Assembly: GCA_032622095.1 (NCBI GenBank) | Contig: CP136064.1 | Span: 135,357,129-135,421,128, forward strand | Length of the DNA: 64,000 nt | Reading direction: 5' to 3' | Origin: Siphonodentalium dalli | Taxonomy: Eukaryota > Mollusca > Scaphopoda > Gadilida > Siphonodentaliidae | Shown: positions 11,595-21,949 of the stretch, one piece after another | How the letters are laid out: every line of letters begins with the position of its first letter | How positions within the stretch are numbered: the stretch's first letter is position 1 | Made by a program: the position numbers and the translations under genes | Notes under the pieces: generated by a model | Told to the model about the DNA's origin: nothing | Seen by the model: the letters and a program-made list of their open reading frames with translations, nothing else | The model's database searches: none

Positions 11595-11731
11595 TATACG
11601 CATAGTGTTTCTGAATAACAAATTTAATCCACGAGTGTGATTGGCAATTTACACCACGAGCTTTAGCGAGCAGTGTAAATCGCCAATCCCACGAGGGGAT
11701 TAAATTTGTTATTCAGAAACACTATGCGTAT
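11595..11731. repeat. Palindrome, ~60-bp arms
   Basis: 'atacgcatagtgtttctgaa' at 11595 reappears as reverse complement ending at 11731, and 'aacaaatttaatcc' plus 'ttggcaatttacac' pair across a loop near 11663. A few mismatches are present. Probably the terminal hairpin of a fold-back element. Confidence 0.85.
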
Positions 11732-11940
11732 AGTTTGTTTATGCCACGATCTTTACAATGCGATGGATAAACACTTTTCCGTTCAAATTGTATGGATAAA
11801 GTTTAATCCACTCAGCGAAGTTTATGCCACGATCTTTACAATGCGATGGATAAACACTTTTCCGTTCAAATTGTATGGAGAAAGTTTAATCCACTCTGCG
11901 AAGTTTAATCAACATTAGGCACGAGTTGATTAAATGTAAA
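11732..11940. repeat. Two-copy tandem duplication, 83-bp unit
   Basis: 'atgccacgatctttacaatg' starts at 11740 and again at 11823. The two 83-bp units are almost identical ('cactcagcgaag' versus 'cactctgcgaag'). The near identity indicates a recent duplication. It abuts the palindrome. Confidence 0.9.
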
Positions 11941-11957
11941 ATTTAAACAGATGGCTT

Positions 11958-13982
11958 TATTAGCTCAACTTTACTTTGTAAAGTTTCAGCTATTGCCATG
12001 GCTTTGTCGTCCGTGTGTGCGTAAGGCGTCAACAATGCAGTCTACAGGCCGTACCTTTGGTCGGATCATTATGAAATTTGTCATAGCTGTTGACATCAAC
12101 ATTTAGACCAGAATGATTAATTTTGGGATCATTCGGTAAAAAAACATGGCTGCCAGTGGCCATCTTGCATTTCAAAATTCAATCCATTACAGGGCGTACT
12201 GCTTGTCTGATCGTCATGAAATTTGTCATGGATGTTAATATTGACATGTAGATGGGAACGAGTAATTTTGGGGTCATTCGGCCAAAAAACATGGCCGCCA
12301 GCATCCATCTTGGATTTTACTCTTTGTATGACTAAATTCTTTAGCACGGGCTACAGCTCGTACCTTTAGTCTGATCATCATAAAATTTGTCACGGATGTT
12401 AAAAATGACATGCAGATGGGAACGAGTAATTTTGGGGTCATTTGGCCAAAAAACATGGTCGCCAGCAGCCATCTTGGATTTTACTCTTTGTATGACTAAA
12501 TCCTTTAGCACGGGCTAGAGGTTGTACCTTTAGTCTGATCATCATAAAATTTGTCATGAATGTTAATAATGACATGTAGATGGGAACGAGTCATTTTGGG
12601 GTCATTCGGCCGAAAAACATGGCCGTCAGCAGCCATCTTGGATTTTACTCTTTGTATGACTAAATCCTTTAGCACAGGCTACAGGTCGTACCTTTATTCT
12701 GATCATCATAAAATTTGTCATGAATGTTAATAATGACATGTAGATGGGAACGAGTCATTTTGGGGTCATTAGGCCAAAAAACATGGCCGCCAGCAGCCAT
12801 CTTGGATTTCAAAATTTAATCCATTAGCATGGGCAACAGATCGTACTGTTCGTCTGATCATCATGAAATTTGTCATGGATGTTAATATTGACATGTAGAT
12901 GGGAACGAGTAATTTTGGGGTCATTTGGCCAAAAAACATGGCCGCCAGCAGCCATCTTGGATTTTACTCTTTGTATGACTAAATCCTTTAGCACGGGCTA
13001 CAGGTCGTACCTTTAGTCCGATCATCATAAAATTTGTCATGGCTGTTGAAATTGGAATGTAGATGGGAACGAGTCATTTTGGGGTCATTCGGACAAAAAA
13101 CAATGGCCGCTATCTTGGATTTCAAAATTCAATCCATTAGCACGGGCCACAGGTCGTACTGTTCGTCTGATCATTCGCCAGCAGCCATCTTGGATTTCAA
13201 AATTTAATCCATTAGCATGGGCAACAGATCGTACTGTTCGTCTGATCATCATGAAATTTGTCATGGATGTTAATATTGACATGTAGATGGGAACGAGTAA
13301 TTTTGGGGTCATTTGGCCAAAAAACATGGCCGCCAGCAGCCATCTTAGATTTTACTCTTTGTATGACTAAATATTCTTTAGCATGGGCTACAGGTCGTAC
13401 CTTTAGTCTGATCGTCATAAAATTTGTCATGGTTGTTAACGATGACATATAGATGGGAACGACTCATTTTGGGGTCATTCGACCGAAAACATGGCCGCCA
13501 GCAGCCATCTTGGACTTTACTCTTTGTATGACTAAATCCTTTAGCACGGGCTACATGTCGTACCTTTAGTCTGATCATCATAAAATTTGTCATGAATGTT
13601 AATAATGACATGTAGATGGGAACGAGTCATGTTGGGGTCATTCGGCCAAAAAACATGGACGCCAGCAGCCATCTTGGATTTTACTCTTTGTATGACTAAA
13701 TTCTTTAGCATGGGCTATAGGTCGTACCTTTAGTCTGATCGTCATAAAAAATTTCATGGATGTTAACGATGACATGTAGATGGGAACGACTCATTTTGGG
13801 GTCATTCGGCCGAAAACATGGCCGCCAGCAGCCATCTTGGATTTTACTTTTCTCTTCATGTATTGTATTAGACATTCAACTTTCCACATTCCTAATCGCT
13901 CCATTGACTGTAATACATTAAATTATTCCCTTTCCAAGTTGAGCTACAGTGTCATTGACACTTTCATTTATAAATTAAGATA
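11958..13982 (+). mobile_element. Helentron/pearl-like element with ~11 x 164-bp tandem array
   Basis: The element starts with 'ttagctcaactttac' and a small hairpin ('aactttactttgtaaagtt'). It continues into a tandem array whose phrase 'gatgggaacgagt' recurs at 12252, 12416, 12580, 12744, 12899, 13063, 13287, 13453, 13616 and 13780. Spacing is almost always 163-166 bp, with one 155-bp unit and one partially re-duplicated 224-bp interval. It ends with 'ccaagttgagctac' and the hairpin 'agtgtcattgacact' near 13960. Array-in-the-middle with hairpin ends is the layout of bivalve pearl-type non-autonomous elements. ORFs through it are by-products of the repeat. An inverted copy lies at 63000-64000. 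Confidence 0.85.
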
Positions 13983-14540
13983 GGCGATTGTGGTATAAAT
14001 TCATTTTAAACACATGATGTCCCATCATCAGTCAATAATCATTAAGTACCCAAGTCCCAAAAACTATGTGGTCACATATATATTAACTATATAGTGAATT
14101 GTGAACATATATGGTTCATATGTCTGGATATTCATTTAGTTTGGTTATGTTTAACGTTATATTACATAATTTTTTATAAAATGGATATTCCATTTAATAA
14201 TACTTTTGCAGAAAAAAAGCGACTTAAAGTCAAACAGCATAGAATTACAAGCAAAAATGGCATGTTCTGTCTTCGAAGACAATAAAAGAACTATTTTCAC
14301 CAGCTACCAAGCATCGGAGAGTTTGCATACGTCTGACTGGAATACTATGTTCGAATTATATATACAAATCCAGAAAAGCTCATAACTCCACGAATCAGAC
14401 AGGAAGAGTGTTAAACATGGTCCCAAACATCGGCGAAAAAGGTTGTTTCCAGTTGGGAGTGGTGCTAGTACAAATGATCCTGACAACAAAATGATTTGAC
14501 TAATTCCAACAGTGTTGAAAGAATTAAATTGGTGTAATCT
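13983..14540. other. No recognised feature
   Basis: Intron sequence without a supportable gene or repeat. Confidence 0.45.
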
Positions 14541-14549
14541 TCAAGGTTT

Positions 14550-14915
14550 GCCGCTGAACTTTTTTTTAAGTGTAGACTGCTGATGGGACAGGATGTGTAG
14601 ACAAAGTTCCATATTAAGTGTACCTGTAAGTGTGGGCAGTACATTTTAAAAGTACAATGTATCATAAGTGTGGCATAAGTACATAAATCTTTTCAAAGTA
14701 ACATAAGTGTAGTTGTAAGTGTGGGCAGAATGCCCAAACATTTTAAAAGTCCCAGAAGTCTAGAGCAAGTGTACACCTATTACTACACTTATACTACACT
14801 TACAAAAGAAGTGTACATTTCGAAAAAGTAAGTGTGGTACAAGTGTACTGAATTTTAAAAAAAAACACTGAACAACACATGCAATGTAAGTGTACACTTA
14901 GAAAATGTAAGGGAT
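14550..14915. repeat. Degenerate short repeat rich in 'taagtgt'
   Basis: 'aagtgt' or its complement 'acactt' occurs about twenty times in irregular spacing, including the direct pair 'tgtaagtgtgggcag' at about 14622 and 14710. Low-order tandem repeat, non-coding. Confidence 0.7.
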
Positions 14916-15096
14916 GAGTTTGATGTAAGGGGAGTAGTCCAACCTGGATTGGGGAGTAAATCAATAATAGTCTGGCAGTCCTAAGAGTTGAATATCACCC
15001 TGAGAGTGGAACTGCTTTATGGAGTGGTGTTACAAATTTCTATATTTTGCAGAAAAAATTGATGGAAGTACAATAAATCATTGCTTATATTTTCAG

Positions 15097-15195
15097 TATG
15101 CTGACCCAGTGGCTGACTTACTGGATAAATGGGGTGTTTTTCGTGCAAGGTTATTTAGAGAAAGCTGTGTGTATTATAGGGGCAACTATGTGAAG
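15097..15195 (+). CDS. CTDSPL: CTD small phosphatase, exon (YADPV block)
   Basis: A 99-bp exon of 33 residues, [20 protein letters not shown] through [13 protein letters not shown]. Acceptor 'attttcag', donor 'gtgagt', phase 0 on both sides, joining the previous exon as ...SLAK|YADPV.... The RARLFRESC and GNYVK segments are almost invariant in the SCP family. The last codon is the conserved Lys that corresponds to K190 of human SCP1 and stabilises the phospho-aspartate. The upstream intron is 4.8 kb and contains the 164-bp array. Confidence 0.96.
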
Positions 15196-15309
15196 GTGAG
15201 TATCATTAGATGTGTCAACTATATATAAAACTCTTTGCTATTCGCATATATCTAAGAAATGTTTCGTAAATTTACAGGCATGATTAGGATCACCTCTAGA
15301 TGAGAGCTA

Positions 15310-16110
15310 AAATTTGAACGATTTTGTTTTTTAAAAACATGGCCACTGGCAGCCATCTTGTCTTTTACTCTTTGCATGACTTAATCCTTTGGCACACCCT
15401 ACAGATCATATCCCTCATCCGATCGACATCAAACTTCATAAGGATCTTCAGGGTGACCTCTAGATGGGAGCTAATGATATATTCCGAATATTCCCCCCAC
15501 CCTTAAGTGTTTGGACCCTAAATTGGAACCAAATTCTGACTCAAATTTTTTTTATGTTTACCCATGCCATTGTCGACATTCGGATTGACCACTCATCATT
15601 CATCCGTCCGTCCGTCTGTCTTTCATAGACACTTTATGCATGGTGGAATAACTTGGAACATTTTCTAACTGATCAGAACCAAATTTTGTATATTAATTTC
15701 TCAGCTCAAAAGACAGATCGAGTTCAAATATGGGTTTGATCCAACTATTTTTAATTGAGTTGTGGCCCTTTTTCGACTTAAAATTCACAAATGCTGCCAT
15801 AACTAAAAAAAATTATTTGATTGGAACCAATTTTGGTATGTTAGTTTACCAGCCCAAAATACAGATCGTGTTCGAATATGGGTTTGATCTGACTATTTTT
15901 AACGGAGTTATGGCCCTTTGACATAGAATTCATGCATGCTTTGACAAATCAACCATTTTTCATCTGAGAGGAACCAAATTTGGTATGTGAGTTTCTGAAC
16001 TCAAAATATAGATCGAGTTCGAATATGGGTTAGATCCAATTTTTTTATACCAGAGTTATGGCCCTTTTTCAACTAAGAATTGAACAGATTTGAGATTTTC
16101 TAAGATTACC
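15310..16110 (+). repeat. Two stretches of diverged ~165-175-bp tandem units
   Basis: 15330-15490 is one unit and part of another of the 'aaaaacatggccactggcag' type. From 15640 to 16090 three units carry 'ggaaccaattttggtatg', 'gttcgaatatgggtttgat' and 'gagttatggcccttt' at roughly 170-175-bp spacing. Related phrases occur at 20740-20990, 31140-31270 and 62700-62830. Non-coding dispersed repeat. Confidence 0.75.
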
Positions 16111-16999
16111 CAAGCAGCTTACTAATAAACTTGTACCTGTGATACCAGAGCTCTTAGCTGTAACAGAAACAGGAGGTAATCTGTATTATTGAATTAGAGT
16201 TATTTTTAGCCATCATATTTTCACCACACAGCAGTGTATGGTGCAACCCATTCATAAATCATTGGACTCTCCCATTCAGTTATAACAGTATAAATTGGAA
16301 TTGCATATTGTTCATTTGTAGGAATGTTCTCAGAATTTGAGCAGACCGAGAACCCATTCAGTAGCACTATTTTTATAAAGTTGCACAGTCCTATAATTTG
16401 ATGTGGTGTCAATCTGATGCTCACAGTTCACTGTACTGCAGTATATATTGAGTATAAAAGTATAGATTTCGAATCACATACCGGTACTAGATTCCCATAG
16501 CTTTCTATTGACTGCTTTAATATGAGAACAAAACTTTCGCAATAAAGTTGGGTTCGTTGAGTTTTAAGATTTCTTCCATTATAGTCCGGCCGCCAAAACC
16601 CCCGAAATTCACGAATGCGTGTTTTCGCGTATAAAGTTTATTTCTCTGCGGATCTATCAGCCTTGAGCAATTTTTTTTAGCGCCCTAAAAAGTATACCCC
16701 CCCTCCCCCAAATTTGTTCCCAGACGTAAAACCACAGTTACATGGAATTTGTTGCAAATTCACATGACTAACATTAATACACCTAGCATTCACTATTATA
16801 CTCTAGATTCTAGAACTCGACATCATACCGCCCTGAAATCTGACAATAAAGAGCGTTAATGTTTACCGCTATTTTAGTTGTAAGAAAAACGCTCTTTAAT
16901 AACTACATGCTCCGAAATGTCATTACAGTCAGTTCAGTGGCATTTGATCACTCAACAGGCGAACATGTGCTTTTACTTGTAATCGATATTCAAAGTTTT
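16111..16999. other. No recognised feature
   Basis: Intron sequence. The motif 'ataaagagcg' and its complement flank 16846-16896, a small inverted repeat also seen repeatedly around 49080-49800, so this may be a short dispersed element. Confidence 0.4.
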
Positions 17000-18214
17000 T
17001 TATACCCCCATTTTCGAAGAAAATTCGGGGTATAATGGATTGACTGCTTCTGTCCGTCACGATTTCTCCCTCCGTGTGTCCATCTGTCCGTCTAGCCGTC
17101 CGTCCATCCGTCCGACCTCATAAGGGACCTTGTCAAATTGCAAGCGGTAAATCCGCCGGAGAACGGAGTATTTTACTCCGCTCTCCGCTAAAAACTCCCG
17201 TCTCCGCTTGTGAAATTGCAACGCACATCGGAGTGTTTTCTCCCCTGTAAACTCCGGTGGTCATTACGTCAAAATTTGCAAAAACAGTGAAAAACTCCGC
17301 TGCGACGTCAGCGGTAAACTCCGCTGTTATTAGATAAAAAAAACTCCGCTGGGCGAGAGCAGAATCTCCGATGAGCCCAATGCTGAAAGAGGAGCGGTAA
17401 ACTCCGCTGTCTGGCTGTTTAATATTGCAGAACAAAACTCCGTTTCGACGAGAGTGATGAGGTTCAGAGCTGAAAGGCCACCCTGGTATAAAACTCCGCT
17501 AGTTTAAACCTACTGGAGAAACTCTAGGTATAAAATAAAGTCCACAGATTGGCTTATCGTTATGATATAGTAAAATATAGTAAAACTCAGTCAGGATTCA
17601 TGGCCTATATATATCTGGGGCAAGTGAATACTATATCACAAGATCAGTTCTCAAAATAATATTATCTGGAATATCATCAAAATTTACAAGCGGACTTAAA
17701 AATTTGTAGTGGTGGGCGGTATTTCAATGTGAACTTAACTCATATAAAATTCAACATATTGAAACTGCGATTTTTAACATTGTAACGTACTTTGAAATCT
17801 TGATAAAAGATCATGAATAATTGTAATTTTAATGTAAAGTAAGCGATCTGCGTTCCATTGCTTGCGATCGACACGTAGATGAGGCTGAGCTGACTCGCAA
17901 TAGAGTAGAAGGGCGCTTCGGATGGTCGAAAAGATCGAGAGATCTTCCCCTTCACCCCATGAAGCTGAGCTGAGCAAATCATGACATTATATATACAGCC
18001 CCGAATTAATAACCCCAGCCCAATTCAACAGTACACTTCGCACCTGTATGCACGCGGTGTGACGTAGTGAGCTTTCTGTCTCGTGCGCTGTGTGACGACC
18101 ACGTGCTCAAAGATAAACAAACCGAACATGCATGATCAGTCACCTGCACGGGGAGTACGTCATATTTAAGCATAACCTAATAACCTGTAATAACCGGTAT
18201 TGTAATTCAATTGA

Positions 18215-18745
18215 GTATTTGTCACTAAAATCAAGCATTCTGATTGGCCGAGAGCGGCTAACTTTCGTTTTCGATTCACCGACATCGGCCGCTTCAGCGT
18301 GCATCAAATCTGAATGTAGCACGGTCAAATGTAATCGGCGCAGAACGAGTAGCGAAACGAGCACACCCGCGCGTTGTCTATAGATACCGTTCATCGGCCG
18401 CTTCAGCGTGCATCAAATCTGAATGTGGTACGGTGGAGCAGTGTTCCGAGTAACGCAATGGACACACCCAATGATTTGTGCACAGTGACAACGGCGAAAT
18501 GAAAGTCTCGATTCGTGTCATGGAAATGACTAAATGATATTTTTTATACAGTTTTTTTGCAAATTCCTTGCTAGATTGAATTACAATGGAGATAAACGTA
18601 CCCTGTTTCGTTGTACATTCTGTGATTCGAGCATGAAAACAGTTTGTGAACTCGCCGGCAAGCCGGCTCGTTCACAAACTGTTTTCATGCTCGAATCCCA
18701 GAATGTACAACTCAACAGGGTATGTTTATCTCCTAAGTAGAAATC
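18215..18745 (+). repeat. Dispersed repeat with palindromic 3' part, copy 1
   Basis: 'gcattctgattggccgagag' begins the copy. 'tcggccgcttcagcgtgcat' is directly repeated at 18285 and 18394. The 3' part, 18588-18733, is a long hairpin centred on 'gccggcaagccggc'. A second, more diverged copy lies at 39945-40345. In this copy the palindromic half is doubled, and in the other only one arm is kept. It lies inside the 3.43-kb TIR element. Confidence 0.8.
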
Positions 18746-19061
18746 CCACATGCAATTGTAAACGTCACAAAGAAAAATCTCCCAGTCACTTAAATCGTGA
18801 AATTAGACTGAGTCTGTGTTGATCGAAATTGTAGTGATATACGTGAAATGGCTATATAATAACCCATTTTGTTTTTAAATCTGCATGGTATGATTCCCCA
18901 AGTAAACAGTTTTTCTCTAACAGTAACGTCAACCATGACGTCACTATTGAAGAGTTGCACAAAAACTTCCTGTGGCAAAATTTTGCAGATAAGAATTTTT
19001 TGATTCCATAAAAATATATTATATTTTGCTCTCTTCAGTCTATATTATATATGTATATATT

Positions 19062-19083
19062 TACCCCCCCCCCCCCCCCCCCC
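19062..19083. repeat. Poly-C tract
   Basis: About 21 consecutive C bases. Its length is not reliable in most sequencing chemistries. Confidence 0.9.
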
Positions 19084-21573
19084 GCCAAATAAATTAGCTC
19101 CATAATCACCACTGTTTAGTCAGTATAATCGGCTGAACAAATTTATGCAGATTCGTTGATATATAGGCCTATTAATACCTGTTGTGTGTTCGACAAGCTC
19201 AACGATTCGGCATAAAAAATTATTTATAGTTATACTGTATTTTCGGTAATGAAATTATTCATGTGTCAGCTTACATGTAGCCTATGTGTGTAACCTTGTC
19301 ACCGCGGCTGTGACACGAATTGTATGACTGGTTAACCGCAAGCAACGAGAATATAATTATGATAACTCGGTGTAACAAGTCGTTACTATATATGTATCAG
19401 TCTATTGTAGCGTTGTTACATCAAGGTCACAGCTGACCGGCGGCATCTTTGAACTTTACGACATCGTAATGACAATGCAACTAACATGACGTTTGACTAC
19501 GTTTGAGCGTTAGGTGTCAATTTCGGCATCCGCGCAAACAGGAATTTGCGTGGGCAACTCGATCAAGTCAATAATCCGTGTCCAAGTTGGAATCGAAGCA
19601 CGTGTTATGGAGGGTTCCCGTGCACAACAAATTTAAACCCCCACCTGTTACTTTATAATTAGACGGTGACGCAATAGCGAGTTGATATACGCATTGGAGA
19701 TTTTTTGACACAACCTGATCTTGTCAACTGCAAATCTTGTCAAGTTGTGTGTGCACACATATGTTGGTACATATATATATGTATATCATATAATACTATA
19801 AATTACTTTATTAAACATATGTACCGTACTTACTGGTATATTATACATATATGTGCCTATATCTGACAAAAAAAGATCGCGTGATACCTTCAAATTCTCA
19901 GAATATTATTATATTTCCCTTACAAGTTGAGTATGCACGCTATGGCAATAGTCAGACTGTTGTAGCAGGGGGCTGAACTCTGTCATATATTTCGTAGGCG
20001 ATACAGGGCGTACATATTAATAATTACCGGCTATAATTAGTCGAACGCAATCTGTAATTGTGGGTATTGATCGCAGTGATCATCAGACGGATGGGCCGAT
20101 GATTGGTTTTCTATGGTGATTTCATGTAAAACACTCATGTACAAAATCCCAAATCGTGTGCACATACAATTGCCTACATCTTTCAATATTAAGAATGAAA
20201 TTATTGTACGCCGTCAACCGGGGCTTTGAACGAAAAAATTTAATATAAACTTAAGCGGAGTTTTAGGGGAAACTCAAACATGAGCGGATACATTGGAAGA
20301 AAACTTCGGTTGAAACTCGACCAAAAACTCCGATGAACATCGGAAGAAAACTCCGCTTGAAACTCCGCCAAAAACTCGATGAACGTAATAAAAACTCCCA
20401 TTGGAAACTCTGTTATAACCCCGCTCAACGTCACGATAAACTCCGCCGTGTTTTACGCTATTTACATGACCGGAAAGCGGAGTTTTTAGCGGAGAGCGGA
20501 GAAAAATACTCCGTTCTCCGGCGGATTTACTGCTTTCAATTTGACAAGGTCCCTAACTCGAACAACTATGAACCAATTTCAATAATTTTTTGTATGCAAT
20601 CTCCTTAGGACTGCTGCCTCTCCGCGTGATGCTAATTGCGGTTCGGTCCGACTTTTTTTTTAAAGTTACGCCTCATTTTCTACTTAGAAAATATCTCATT
20701 TTTCGGTTTCCGGATGATATCTCAAGTTTGGATCCTTTAATTGCAAATCCAGTTTTTTTGTAGATCAGTCATATCAAGATACAGGTTGAGTTCGAATTTG
20801 AGTTTGATCTGATGATGTTTTCTAGAGTAATGGACTTTTTTTGACTTTTTTTTTGGTTTCCAGATGATAACTAAAGTTTGGACTGTTCAATTGAAAATTC
20901 CGTTTTTGTGGGTCGTTCTTATCAAAATACAGGTCAAGTTCGAATTTGAGTTTGATCCAATGATTTTTCCCAAAGTTATGGGCCTTTCAACTTTGAATTA
21001 TTTTTTTTATATATTTTTTGTTTCTGTATGAGGGCACCTTCATGGTGTAATCAACTCCTCCTACAGTTTTGATCGTAGATATTTGAAACTTCCTTTTTTT
21101 TGGATGCTATCACATTCGACAAAAGCCATCTTAGATGTTAAGGTTGCGTTTCATTTTCTACCCTTTTTTGGGTTTCTGCAATCATTCGAACAAATATGAA
21201 CCAATATCAAAATTATTAATCCATTATTAATTATTAATTTTTCTTTAAAGTTAAAAATCTTTTTTGTTGGGTTTACGGATAATGTGGGTTGAATTTGCCA
21301 TGGTGGGGGTATGCTAGCACTCGAGTGCACACCTCTTGTTTTATCAGTATTCTGGCACCCAGTAACAGAGTATCTTTGAAAACCACTTGTGTATTCACGT
21401 TTAGTTTGATTTGACTCATTCTTGCCTCATTGTTGATTTAGTAACTTGTTTCGTGTTTTAAGTTATTCGCTGAGTGAAGTTCCTCAGTTTTGTTCCTTGA
21501 GGCTTTTCTGGAACTTTTCTGGACTATCGCAGAGGTGCTACTTTGCAGACATTTATGAGTGCTCTGATTCGAG

Positions 21574-21949
21574 CGGGCATCGCTTTGTAAGGTTTTGGCC
21601 TCAAGAATTAAAAAGGTCATTACCAGTAGCGAGATATATGGTGACGGTCTTCACCTTGATTTGCACCCAAGATACGAGGCCGAAAACAATATTACACTTG
21701 ATGCTCATAGGGAGTGTATAGATAAGTACATACACCCGAAAACAGTGGCAAAAGCCAAACAAAAGCGCGGTTCCAATGTGGAGCAACCTGACGACGCAGC
21801 AGCTAAGAAAATGACCAGGCGTTCAGACGTCGGTAGCATCAATTTCCTGAAAGATTGTGTGTTTTGTGGGCTAGAATGTAAAGTAGAAAAAGATAAGAAA
21901 AATCCTTCAAGGTGGAGGCCTGCATACATCTTCCGACAAACCCAACTTA
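21574..21949 (+). pseudogene. N-terminal segment of nuclease/CXC gene, before the inserted element
   Basis: An open frame from 21568 runs to the insertion point and encodes about 125 residues. It includes an acidic and aromatic stretch (SSEIYGDGLHLDLHPRY), a basic patch (PKTVAKAKQKRG) and a C-x2-C-x3-C zinc-knuckle-like 'CVFCGLEC'. The frame stops making sense at 21950, where the TIR begins. Codons on either side of the insertion (caa ctt before it, aca cat ggt ggt after it) are in the same reading frame if one TTA is counted. The true start codon is not identified: an in-frame stop lies at 21565. Confidence 0.65.

Larger units (their letters stand above)
17124..20553. mobile_element. TIR DNA element, 3.43 kb, TAA target duplication (Harbinger-like?)
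   Basis: The ends are inverted repeats of about 78 bp (17124-17201 and 20476-20553) with about four mismatches; both tips begin 'gggaccttgtcaaattg'. TAA flanks both sides (17121-17123 and 20554-20556), and copy 1 of the host repeat at 2747-2762 shows what the uninterrupted site looks like. Inside each end 'aaactccgct'-like decamers are repeated in direct and inverted order (17150-17510 and 20250-20500), resembling subterminal transposase-binding repeats. A 3-bp TWA duplication with G-rich tips fits PIF/Harbinger. No transposase was recognised in the interior, so it is probably non-autonomous. Confidence 0.88.
17000..21340 (+). mobile_element. Helentron-like element, 'ataccccc/cctcttgtt' family, copy 2, interrupted
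   Basis: It opens with the hairpin 'tacccccattttcgaagaaa' and 'gtccgtc' repeats as at 2627, is interrupted at 17124-20553 by a TIR element, resumes with 'taactcgaacaactatgaac' and ends at 21340 with 'gtgcacacctcttgtt'. Without the insertion it is about 0.9 kb. The tail contains diverged units with 'caggttgagttcgaatttga' and 'agttatgg'. No ORF. Confidence 0.75.

Noticed and set aside
12129-13983. Many overlapping ORFs of 60-80 residues on both strands
   Set aside because: All run through the 164-bp tandem array and repeat the same peptide; repeat artefacts.
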